Of a DNA stretch of 64,000 nt, positions 18,488 to 26,250 are shown piece by piece. The position numbers and the translations under genes are program-made. The notes beneath the pieces are model-generated. The model was not told the DNA's origin. It worked only from the letters and a program-made list of their open reading frames with translations, and searched no databases. This stretch comes from Lewinellaceae bacterium (GTDB taxonomy: Bacteria; Bacteroidota; Bacteroidia; Chitinophagales; Saprospiraceae), in NCBI GenBank assembly GCA_016716135.1, contig JADJWX010000010.1, positions 1-64,000 on the forward strand. The letters run 5' to 3'. Each line of letters opens with the position of its first letter. Within the stretch, counting starts at the first letter, position 1.

Positions 18488-18511
18488 CAATATCCCAATA
18501 TCTCAATATCC
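18488..18511. repeat. Short tandem repeat, three 8-bp units
   Basis: Three CAATATC[C/T] units follow one another immediately downstream of the ATPase stop codon (18515, minus strand). Function unknown; such runs can change copy number by slippage. Confidence 0.55.
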
Positions 18512-18514
18512 CAA

Positions 18515-19201
18515 CTACAGGTACTGTTTCACCAGGTTTTCCGTCACCACTTGTCCGTCAAGCATCCGGATGATCCGGTTGCCGAACTCGGCGCAATACT
18601 GCGAGTGGGTCACCATGAGGATGGTGGTTCCTTCCGAGTTGAGTTGGGACAGGATTTTCATGACTTCATCGCCGTTGGCGCTGTCGAGGTTCCCGGTGGG
18701 TTCGTCGGCCAGGATCAGTTTGGGCCGGTTGACGATGGCGCGGGCGACAGCCACCCGTTGTTGTTGGCCACCGGAGAGTTGCTGGGGGAAGTGGTTGCGA
18801 CGGTGCATGATGTTCATGCCTTCCAGCAGTTCTTCCACCCGTTGTTTACGTTCGGCGGCGGGCACTTTGGTGTAGAGCATGGGCAGTTCCACATTTTCAT
18901 ACACCGTGAGTTCGTCGATCAGGTTAAAACTTTGGAAGACGAAGCCCAGGTTGTGCTTGCGGACATTGGAGCGCTTGCGTTCGCTGAGCCGCCCCACTTC
19001 TTCACCCATGAAGTGGTAATCGCCGCCGCTTGGGCTGTCGATCATGCCGAGGACGTTTAGCAGGGTGGATTTGCCACAACCTGAAGGGCCCATGACCGAC
19101 ACGAACTCGCCTTCTTTGATTTCCAGGTCAACTTCGTTGAGTGCCGTGGTTTCCACCTCTTCGGTGCGGTACACTTTTGACAGATTCGTTGTTTTTATCA
19201 T
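18515..19201 (-). CDS. ABC transporter ATP-binding protein, MacB/LolD type
   Basis: A 228-residue stand-alone nucleotide-binding subunit. Walker A is GPSGCGKST at residues 38-46. The Q-loop lies in GFVFQSFNL around 87-95, the signature LSGGQQQRVAVARA at 142-155, Walker B with DEPTGNLD at 166-173, and the switch histidine in MVTHSQ. It belongs to the MacB/LolD/FtsE group that powers FtsX-type permeases at the cytoplasmic face. It is the only ATPase in the cluster, so it is expected to pair with all five permeases, and perhaps with those at 1-1662. It lies 95 bases downstream of the adaptor gene, with a hairpin in between. Confidence 0.95.
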   Translation of the reverse strand: MIKTTNLSKVYRTEEVETTALNEVDLEIKEGEFVSVMGPSGCGKSTLLNVLGMIDSPSGGDYHFMGEEVGRLSERKRSNVRKHNLGFVFQSFNLIDELTVYENVELPMLYTKVPAAERKQRVEELLEGMNIMHRRNHFPQQLSGGQQQRVAVARAIVNRPKLILADEPTGNLDSANGDEVMKILSQLNSEGTTILMVTHSQYCAEFGNRIIRMLDGQVVTENLVKQYL

Positions 19202-19277
19202 TGCTTAGGTGTGTTTTGCGAAGCGAATTTTAAAAAGTAGGTTTTTGGATATTCATCATTGGTGAAAATTTTTTGAG

Positions 19278-19296
19278 CGCGAACCGGAGGTTCGCG
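19278..19296. repeat. Perfect 8-bp hairpin downstream of adaptor gene
   Basis: CGCGAACC and GGTTCGCG flank a three-base loop (GGA) directly after the stop of the adaptor gene and before the ATPase gene. There is no T-tract, so it is more likely a stability element or a dispersed palindrome than a terminator. Confidence 0.6.
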
Positions 19297-20547
19297 TTAC
19301 TTCAACACCAGTTCATCTTTGTCGCCAAAGTTTTCATAGCCGGATACGATAACAACATCGCCGGTCTGCAACCCTTCGAGTACCTCGTAGTAGTTGGGGT
19401 TTTGCCTGCCCAGGCGCACGGTGCGCTTACGGGCGTTGCCGCTGGATGGGTCAACGACGTAAACCCAGTTCCCGCCGGTCGTTTGGTAAAAGCCGCCACG
19501 TTGCAGCAGGGTTGCCTGTTCTTCGGCGCTGAGTTCGAGCCGGACCGATACCGACTGCCCGCGTTTTATACCCTCCGGCGCTTTTTCCACAAAAACCATA
19601 TCGGCTTCAAATGCGCCGTTCACCACTTGCGGGTATATTTTTTTAATTTTCAATGCGTAGGATTTTCCGGCAAACTGGAAACTGCCTTCCTGGTCGTTGA
19701 AAACCCTGGAAATGTAAAATTCATCGATCCGTACGCGCACTTTGAAATTGCTCAGGTCGTCGATCTGCCCGATGTTTTCGCTGCGCGCGACGCTTTCGCC
19801 GAGCTCCTTGTTCAGGCCGGAGAGTTGCCCGGCAATGGGCGCCCGCACGGTGAGTTGTTCCAGACTTTGGCGGGTGATCGCCAGGTTGCGCTCCATCAAA
19901 TCCAGCGATGAACTCATTTGTTGTTGCTGCAGCGACTGGTAGGCGCTGTCTTTTTTTATGGTGGCCTCCAGCAGTTTTTTACGGTTTTTCAGGTTTTTGT
20001 ACAGCGCCTCCATCTCCTGAACGTCCACCGGCGCGATCACCTTGTCTTTCAGCAGCGAGCGGTTGCGTTCCAGGCGGCCGTGGTTCAATTCGAGTTGGTA
20101 TTCCACATCTACCGCCTGTTCCCGCAAATTGAGGCTTTGCTGTTCCATCAGAATGGAGGTGTTCCGAATCTGATTGATTTGGGAAATAATATTAGCCTCC
20201 TGGTTCAAATAGTTGACCATCAGGTCGGGGTTCGACAGGCGCAGGATGGGCTGGTTGGGCTTAACGAATGCGCCGTCTTCTACAAATTTTTCCTCCACTT
20301 TCCCGCCTTCCACGGCATCAATGATCACCGTACGAAGCGGCTCCACGACCCCCGTCACCGGAATAAATTCCTGGAACGTTCCCTGCCCAACCGTGTCTAC
20401 CATCAGCCGCTCGCTCTGCACATTCAGGCGGGAAGTCCCGGCATTTTTCCAAATAGAGGCGACCAGAAATCCGACAACAGCCAAACCAACTCCGGCAAGG
20501 AGCAGCCGTTGCCAGGTAAATCGCTTCTTCGTAATTTTTCTATCCAT
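19297..20547 (-). CDS. HlyD/MacA-family periplasmic adaptor subunit
   Basis: A 416-residue membrane-fusion protein. A basic N-terminus and one membrane helix (about residues 14-33) anchor it in the inner membrane. The split barrel-sandwich (lipoyl-like) hybrid domain is seen before and after a coiled-coil hairpin (about 115-225, rich in Q, E, L and K, for example IISQINQIRNTSILMEQQSL). The RAPIAGQLSGLNKELGESV segment marks return to the lipoyl half. A beta-barrel and membrane-proximal domain follow, ending in LRRGQ-like RGQSVSVRLEL and the GLQTGDVVIVSGYE tail. It would join the permeases to periplasmic or outer-membrane partners; no TolC-like gene is present. It is the first gene of the operon, behind a -24/-12 promoter and clustered operators. 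Confidence 0.92.
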   Translation of the reverse strand: MDRKITKKRFTWQRLLLAGVGLAVVGFLVASIWKNAGTSRLNVQSERLMVDTVGQGTFQEFIPVTGVVEPLRTVIIDAVEGGKVEEKFVEDGAFVKPNQPILRLSNPDLMVNYLNQEANIISQINQIRNTSILMEQQSLNLREQAVDVEYQLELNHGRLERNRSLLKDKVIAPVDVQEMEALYKNLKNRKKLLEATIKKDSAYQSLQQQQMSSSLDLMERNLAITRQSLEQLTVRAPIAGQLSGLNKELGESVARSENIGQIDDLSNFKVRVRIDEFYISRVFNDQEGSFQFAGKSYALKIKKIYPQVVNGAFEADMVFVEKAPEGIKRGQSVSVRLELSAEEQATLLQRGGFYQTTGGNWVYVVDPSSGNARKRTVRLGRQNPNYYEVLEGLQTGDVVIVSGYENFGDKDELVLK

Positions 20548-20584
20548 GGTTATGTTTCAATGCGCTTTTGGTCCTCCTGCATTC

Positions 20585-20600
20585 TTCAAGGCGTATGCCA
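20585..20600 (-). promoter_or_regulatory. Candidate sigma-54 (-24/-12) promoter of the permease operon
   Basis: On the minus strand this reads TGGCATACGCCTTGAA, matching TGGCACG-N4-TTGCW except for a few positions. The start site would fall near 20574, leaving a leader of about 27 bases before the adaptor ATG at 20547. The element at 1725-1739 has the same TGGCATA-N4-TTG form. The divergently encoded NtrC-type regulator and operators 66-170 bases upstream strengthen the call. Confidence 0.6.
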
Positions 20601-20665
20601 ATTTATATAATCATTTGACCACTAACTTTTTACAGTTTTTTTTACGGAGGGAAACATCGGAAAAC

Positions 20666-20703
20666 TGTTCATTATTGAACACCTGAATGTTCGTTATCGG
20701 GCA
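20666..20703. promoter_or_regulatory. Paired palindromic operator
   Basis: TGTTC-ATTATT-GAACA at 20666-20681 is a perfect TGTYC-N6-GRACA palindrome. A second copy, TGTTC-GTTATC-GGGCA, follows at 20688-20703 with a degraded right half. The spacing between copies is 22 bases, about two helical turns, as expected for an NtrC-type enhancer bound by two dimers. Confidence 0.6.
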
Positions 20704-20753
20704 AATGCCACGCATTGAAAAAACGGGGATAAGCAGCCTTTTGCGCCAAAAAC

Positions 20754-20769
20754 TGTCCATTTTCGGACA
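20754..20769. promoter_or_regulatory. Third palindromic operator next to regulator start
   Basis: TGTCC-ATTTTC-GGACA is a perfect palindrome of the same TGTYC-N6-GRACA type. It lies 37 bases before the ATG of the response regulator, where binding could also control the regulator's own transcription. Confidence 0.55.
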
Positions 20770-20805
20770 CTTTTTCCCAACTTCGCAACCAGAATCAAAC
20801 TGCAC

Positions 20806-22185
20806 ATGAAACAACCGGGTACAGTGCTTATCGTCGACGATGAAGAGGATATTCTGATTTCCCTCAAAATGTTTTTGAAACAACATTTTGAGCGGGTTTT
20901 TACCGAACAAAATCCGCAACACCTGCCCAGGCAACTCAAACAGGTTGAACCGGATGTAGTCTTGCTGGATATGAATTTCCGTAAGGGCGATACCAGCGGT
21001 GAGGAGGGTTTGCAGTGGTTGCAAAAGACCCTGGAACTCAAACCCGGGGTGCAGGTAATCATGATCACCGCTTATGGCGAGGTGGAAAAAGCTGTGCGTG
21101 CGCTAAAAACAGGTGCTGCCGATTTTGTGGAAAAACCCTGGCGCAATGAAAAACTGCTGGCCACGGTGCAGTCTACTTTCAAACTAAGCCAAAGCCGGCA
21201 GGAAGTCCGGCAATTGCAAACCCGCCAACGGGCACTTACCGAGCAGCTCGACTCCGGCGGCGGCATCATTGTCGGCCAATCCACCGCGATGCAGGACGTG
21301 TTCAAGACTATTGAAAAAGTGGCAGAAACGGATGCAAATGTGTTGATCCTCGGCGAAAACGGTACGGGCAAAGAACTTGTGGCCCGGGCTATTCACCGCG
21401 CATCCCTGCGCCATGAGCGGGCTTTTGTGAATGTCGATCTGGGGGCTATCCCGGAATCCCTGTTTGAAAGTGAGTTATTCGGCCATAAAAAAGGCGCGTT
21501 TACCGATGCCCGGGAAGACCGCGCCGGCCGCTTCGAAGCAGCCCAGAACGGAACGCTTTTCCTCGACGAGATTGGCAACCTTTCGTTGCCCATGCAAGCC
21601 AAACTGTTGGCCTCCCTCCAAAATCGGGAAATCGTACGTGTAGGTACCAACCAACCCATAGCCGTTGATATTCGCCTGATCTGTGCCACGAATATGCCCC
21701 TGTACGACATGGTGCGCGAAAAAACCTTTCGGCAGGACCTACTGTACCGGATCAACACCGTGGAAGTTCAACTGCCGCCACTGCGGGCCCGGAATGGTGA
21801 TATTGTGCTGCTCAGCGAACATTTTTTGAAGCAATACGCAAAAAAGTACCAAAAACCCGACCTCGAATTACACCCCGCGGCCCGGCAAAAACTGGAGCAA
21901 TACCCCTGGCCGGGAAATATCCGTGAATTACGACATGCCATCGAACGGGCAGTGATCCTTTGCGAAAAAAATGTCCTGACGCCCGGCGACTTCCTGTTGC
22001 ACCCGGATTTTCACCAGTCGCCCGATTTTTTTCAAAACGACGACACCCTGAACCTGGAAGAAATGGAAAAGAAGTTGATCCAACGTGCCATGACCAAGCA
22101 CCAGGGAAACATTTCGAAAGCCGCAGATGAACTCGGCCTGACCCGCGCGGCGCTGTATCGCCGGTTGGAAAAACACGGGATTTAA
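20806..22185 (+). CDS. NtrC-family sigma-54-dependent response regulator
   Basis: A 459-residue regulator with three domains. The receiver domain (about 1-125) has the acidic pocket at D11/D12 and the phospho-acceptor D55 (VVLLDMNF). The AAA+ sigma-54 interaction domain (about 155-385) has Walker A GENGTGKE at 183-190, Walker B LFLDEIG at 251-257, and a GAFTDA loop at 230-235 where most activators have GAFTGA. The C-terminal Fis-type helix-turn-helix (about 418-459) has ISKAADELGLTRAALYRRL. It is divergent from the adaptor/permease operon and followed 2 bases later by its histidine kinase. The conserved palindromes around it are the likely binding sites, and RpoN-dependent activation of the permease operon is the probable role. 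Confidence 0.93.
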   Translation: MKQPGTVLIVDDEEDILISLKMFLKQHFERVFTEQNPQHLPRQLKQVEPDVVLLDMNFRKGDTSGEEGLQWLQKTLELKPGVQVIMITAYGEVEKAVRALKTGAADFVEKPWRNEKLLATVQSTFKLSQSRQEVRQLQTRQRALTEQLDSGGGIIVGQSTAMQDVFKTIEKVAETDANVLILGENGTGKELVARAIHRASLRHERAFVNVDLGAIPESLFESELFGHKKGAFTDAREDRAGRFEAAQNGTLFLDEIGNLSLPMQAKLLASLQNREIVRVGTNQPIAVDIRLICATNMPLYDMVREKTFRQDLLYRINTVEVQLPPLRARNGDIVLLSEHFLKQYAKKYQKPDLELHPAARQKLEQYPWPGNIRELRHAIERAVILCEKNVLTPGDFLLHPDFHQSPDFFQNDDTLNLEEMEKKLIQRAMTKHQGNISKAADELGLTRAALYRRLEKHGI

Positions 22186-22187
22186 CC

Positions 22188-23512
22188 ATGCTCAGACAAT
22201 TCAAAACAAAAATCCTCCTCCATGTGCTGCTGATAGCCGGGTTCCTTATGGGATCTGTGTACGGCTGGTATGGCAGCGATTCCGTGGGCTTGGTGGTACT
22301 TTCGGGTATCGGTGCAATTGCCGCTATCGTCAGTTTGTTTTACCTGGTTGAAAAAACAAACTCTGAGATTGCAAATTTCCTGCTCAACATCAAATACGAC
22401 GACTATACGGCCACTTATACGACGCAGGAGCCCGACCAGAGTTTCAAAAAATTGTACGGCGCGTTCAATGTGATCACGGACAAATTCCGTGATATCCGCC
22501 AGGAAAAAGAGGCGCAATTCCAGTATTTGCAGGCTATCGTGGAGCATGTGGATACCGGGCTTATTTGTTTTGACAAGGAGGGCCAAACCTTGTTGATGAA
22601 CCGCTCGTTGCAGCGCTTGTTGCATAAATCGTATTTTCCGGATCTCCGTTCCGTGGCGCGCTTCAACCAGGGCTTGTTTGATGCCATGGAAGGGCTGCAA
22701 CCCGGCGAACGCCAACTCGTGAAACTGGTGGTAAACAACCAGATGCTTCAACTGGCGGTGCGCACCACTATTTTAAAACTGAAAAACGGCGAGTATCATC
22801 TTTTTTCCATTCAAAATATCAGTGCCGAGTTGGAAGAACAGGAAGTGCATTCCTGGCAAAAACTTATCCGGATTCTCACGCACGAAATCATGAATTCGGT
22901 AACACCGGTTACTTCGCTTGCAGCCACTGCCAGCGAAATGGTCAGCAAATTTTCCACCTTCGATGTTGATGCTGCCGACGATATCCGTACGGCCGTAAAT
23001 GCAATCAAAAAACGGAGTGAAGGCCTCCTGCACTTTACCGAAACCTACCGGCAGCTGACCCGTATTCCGGAGCCAACGTTTCAGCCGGTAAACCCGGAAG
23101 AACTGCTCGACAACGTGTGTACCTTATTCAAACCCATGCTTGTTGAAAAGGGTATTGCCGTTAAAAGAATTTCCCCCCACGCAATTAATTATTCGACCCC
23201 GAACTGCTGGAACAGGTGTTGATCAATTTGGTGAAAAACGCCATTGAAGCCGTTGAAGGCATTGAACGTCCGGCGCTTACACTGGGTGTGGCCAAAGATT
23301 CGGAAGGCGTAGTGGTGATCCAGGTTGCCGACAACGGCGCCGGGGTGCCGGAAGACCTGCAGGAGCAGATTTTTATGCCGTTTTTTACCACAAAAAATGA
23401 AGGGACGGGGATTGGTTTGAGTTTGTGCCGGCAAATTGTGCAATTGCACAAAGGCAGTTTGTCGGTCGTCTCCGCTGCCGGTGCAGGGGCTGTCTTTTTG
23501 ATCCGCCTGTAA
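22188..23512 (+). CDS. Sensor histidine kinase partner (frameshifted near 23192)
   Basis: The kinase has two membrane helices (about residues 8-27 and 33-54) with almost no loop between them, then a PAS-like region (about 110-210). The dimerisation box RILTHEIMNSVTPV has its phospho-acceptor at H232. An ATPase domain follows, with the N-box LINLVKNAIEAVEG, the G1 box VADNGAGVPED and the G2 stretch TGIGLSLCRQIVQLHKGSL. The chain breaks after HAINY: the continuation FDPELLEQVLINL is in another frame. Adding one base at TATTCG (23190-23195) rejoins it into about 441 residues. The lack of a large sensor domain suggests detection of a membrane signal or of a partner. It lies 2 bases after the regulator gene. 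Confidence 0.9.
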
Positions 23513-23521
23513 AATCCGTTG

Positions 23522-25063
23522 CTATTTCATTTCCTGCTGAATGACCCGGACCTTGGGGTTGTTGGTCATGTATTCCGGGAGCTGCTGATTCGTATGGCTT
23601 TGAAATGCTGCAATTTTATGCCCAAGTGCCAAGAGGGAATCCAATTGCTGTTCCGGTGGAAACCAGTGGTACGCGTTGTTTTTTTGGTAAAACATAAGTT
23701 CGGTGTCTTCGAAACTTTTGCAGTTAAAAACCACTACATCTGCAGGGATCGTTTTGTCTAAATTTTTGAAAATCCGGGTGTTGTTAATCTTCGCCTGGCG
23801 TGCCGGGTTGGAACTTTTGTGATTCGATTGCAACTGCGCAGGCTGTAAACAAGCCAGTGCAACCAATATCAAAAGTGTCGCACGAATGAACGGTTGCAAC
23901 CGGGGGATGCACGATTCGACCACCTGGCGGATACAGGGCTCCAGTCCGGCAGCAATCAGAACCAAAACCACAGCCGCAACCGGATAGGTGAATGCCGGCA
24001 TTTGAGTTTCTACCACCAACGAGAAAAACAAGTAAAACACGGCGGCCATTCCAAGCATGGGCAAATTGTAACGCCGTTCAAATTTTTTGGAAAACAGCAC
24101 AAGAATGAGCCCCAATGCCAAAAACGGCAGCAAGAACACGCCAAAATGTTCGTTCAGGTACTTCAAATAATACCAGGCATCCCCTGCGGTAAACGCGCCC
24201 AGCCGGTCGGTAATGTGCTTGAAGTTGTAAGCATACTCCCAGGCGCTTTCTTTGGGAAACTCCCGAAGGATGTACAGTTGCCAGGGCGCCATAATGACCA
24301 ATACCAGACCGAATGCCGAAAGCCAGTGCCGGTAAAATTGCCATTTGCTCCAATGATCCCGTTGGCTGAGCAGATACAAGCCGGCGCCGCCAAAAATTAC
24401 TAATGCCGTCAGCCATTTTACCAAAACAGCCAACCCCGTAAACACGCCGGCTATCATTGCCCAACGAATACCGGGCCTCCGGGTATATTCTGAAAATGCC
24501 CAAATACCACCGGTGACGTAGGCGGTAAAAACGAGGTCGTTGTGGTCCAGGCTCAGGTAGCCGGCCGTCAGTTCGAGTTGGTAATACGAAAAGGTACTGA
24601 GCAGGGCGGCTAAAAAGGCCGTTGCTTGCTCCCGGGTCCAGATCAGGGCAATCCGGTATATCCAGTAAGTCATCAGCGTGCTCAGTAGGACGCTGGGCAG
24701 GCGCAATGCCCATTCATTGACGCCGAACACCTTCATTGCCAGTGCCATTTGCCAGAGAAAAAGCGGCTGTTTGTGCACCCAGATATGATTGCAGCACCAG
24801 GCCGTGAAGTCGTACGGCAAAACGGGGCTTACCCGGAGCATAGGCCGGAAGGGCTCGGCAATCATGTTTTTGGCAACAAGCGCATGGAACCTTTCGTCCC
24901 AATCGTGCAAAAAAGGATCGACAAAAGCCATGTAAAGCCGCAGGAAAAATGCCGCCAGGCAAAGAACCAATATACCGGCGCCGTACCGTTTTTTTTCAAA
25001 AAACAACCATAAACTCCAAAGGAAACAGAGCGTGCCGGAAAGGAGAAGGAGGCTCAGAGGCAT
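23522..25063 (-). CDS. GT-C glycosyltransferase, ArnT/PMT_2 (GT39/GT83)-like
   Basis: A 513-residue integral membrane protein with about 12 helices. The first periplasmic loop carries HDWDERFHA (about residues 53-61), the acidic motif of GT-C enzymes that use polyprenyl-phosphate sugars. HKQPLFLWQMAL and LRLPSVLLSTLMTYWIY are typical of the PMT_2 domain, and a short soluble C-terminus follows the last helix. It probably transfers a sugar from an undecaprenyl-phosphate donor to a lipid or protein in the inner membrane facing the periplasm; the acceptor is unknown. It ends 10 bases after the kinase on the opposite strand and is preceded by the lipoprotein gene with an 8-base gap. Confidence 0.85.
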   Translation of the reverse strand: MPLSLLLLSGTLCFLWSLWLFFEKKRYGAGILVLCLAAFFLRLYMAFVDPFLHDWDERFHALVAKNMIAEPFRPMLRVSPVLPYDFTAWCCNHIWVHKQPLFLWQMALAMKVFGVNEWALRLPSVLLSTLMTYWIYRIALIWTREQATAFLAALLSTFSYYQLELTAGYLSLDHNDLVFTAYVTGGIWAFSEYTRRPGIRWAMIAGVFTGLAVLVKWLTALVIFGGAGLYLLSQRDHWSKWQFYRHWLSAFGLVLVIMAPWQLYILREFPKESAWEYAYNFKHITDRLGAFTAGDAWYYLKYLNEHFGVFLLPFLALGLILVLFSKKFERRYNLPMLGMAAVFYLFFSLVVETQMPAFTYPVAAVVLVLIAAGLEPCIRQVVESCIPRLQPFIRATLLILVALACLQPAQLQSNHKSSNPARQAKINNTRIFKNLDKTIPADVVVFNCKSFEDTELMFYQKNNAYHWFPPEQQLDSLLALGHKIAAFQSHTNQQLPEYMTNNPKVRVIQQEMK

Positions 25064-25071
25064 GAATGATT

Positions 25072-26250
25072 TTAGTCTTGCAATTTAGCCAGAAAATCGT
25101 CTATTTTTTTGTTCCGGGTCCAGTCGTTTTCCTGGCAAAGTTGAACCATTTGGCTGACGAGGCTCTCGGTTTCCGTGCCGGAGAGTTCATTTTGTACATA
25201 AACCCAAACAAGCCTGTAATCCATGTTGACCTGATTATTGGCGGGGTTAAATAACGGCATTTTATCCGTACCCCGAAGCACAGTGTTCCGATACCAGTGC
25301 TCGGAGGCATGCGTTTCATCGGATTTCAAAAATTTTGGATACTCCCGGTTGAATTTTTCCCAAAATACAGCCAGATCGGCCAGATTGGCCAGGTTGACTG
25401 TGATTTTTCCTTTGGCAAGCATCGGTGCGCGTTGTTCGGACGTGCGTTGATTCAGGTAGCGTTGCATCGGATGCGAAACCCGCGGGCTGAAAAATTCCTG
25501 AAACTTCCGCAAATCGGGAACGGCAAATATCAATCCTTCGGCAGCGACCAACCGGAAGCCGTTGGCCGCCAGTGCAATGGCAAATGAGTTGCCCGCAGGA
25601 TCGAATGAATTTGTAAAAATGGCTTCGACCTCAGCGGCACTGAAACGCCCTGCAGTAGTAATGTCCTCCAGGCCGCTTTTTCGTTCGACCCGGTGCATAA
25701 ATGTCTCCATGGCAACAAAAATCGCATCGGCAAGCGAACCGTTTACATCGCTGAATTTTTCCTCCAAAAATGCCCAGGCTTTGCCTCCACTGTTGAAATC
25801 TTTTGGGTCCAGGCTGTTCAGATAAGCGGCGCACTCCGAAATCCGGTTTACATCCGGTTTTTCGTCGGACTGCCCGCGATACAAAGCGGAGAGCGAGCCA
25901 CCGAACGCCCAGCCTTTGGTCCCGGAAGCATCGCTTACTTCGTAAAACGGCGCGGTGTGCAATGTGCCGTCCAATTCCAGCTGTACTGTTTTGCCGGATT
26001 TGACACCTTCACCAAAAAGAATTGACCCTTGCGGTATTTTTTGAACATCCGTAGCGGAAAGCGTTGGCTCTTTGCGCAGCCGGAGTTGATCAATATTGAC
26101 CAGGTATAGAAAAAAATCCGGATCGGCATTTTGATCCGTTAATGCAGCGCTTTCTTCTTGGCTGCTGTTGCTTTGACCGCAGGAAAAAAATACGCCGAGC
26201 AATACGAACGGGAGCAAACGCGAAATCGCAATCAAATAATTCATCTCCAT
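25072..26250 (-). CDS. Lipoprotein with N-terminal SH3-like domain, function unknown
   Basis: A 392-residue protein with a lipoprotein-type signal ending at C24 (LGVFFSCGQ), then a Gln/Ser/Glu-rich linker. A bacterial SH3-like region (about 48-125) follows, with VNIDQLRLRKEPTLSATDVQ, PQGSILFGEG and a GTKGWAFGGSL closing strand. The C-terminal 260 residues are helix-rich and match no family I recognise. The start overlaps the nuoN stop (TAATG), so translation may be coupled to the complex I operon; a second ATG lies two codons in. It probably sits in the periplasm, bound to a membrane. A cell-wall-binding role is suggested by the SH3 fold alone. Confidence 0.75.
   Translation of the reverse strand: MEMNYLIAISRLLPFVLLGVFFSCGQSNSSQEESAALTDQNADPDFFLYLVNIDQLRLRKEPTLSATDVQKIPQGSILFGEGVKSGKTVQLELDGTLHTAPFYEVSDASGTKGWAFGGSLSALYRGQSDEKPDVNRISECAAYLNSLDPKDFNSGGKAWAFLEEKFSDVNGSLADAIFVAMETFMHRVERKSGLEDITTAGRFSAAEVEAIFTNSFDPAGNSFAIALAANGFRLVAAEGLIFAVPDLRKFQEFFSPRVSHPMQRYLNQRTSEQRAPMLAKGKITVNLANLADLAVFWEKFNREYPKFLKSDETHASEHWYRNTVLRGTDKMPLFNPANNQVNMDYRLVWVYVQNELSGTETESLVSQMVQLCQENDWTRNKKIDDFLAKLQD

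Noticed and set aside
23173..23178. C6 run as the site of the kinase frameshift
   Set aside because: Correcting the frame at this run introduces an in-frame TAA before the join, so the break must lie further downstream near 23190-23195.
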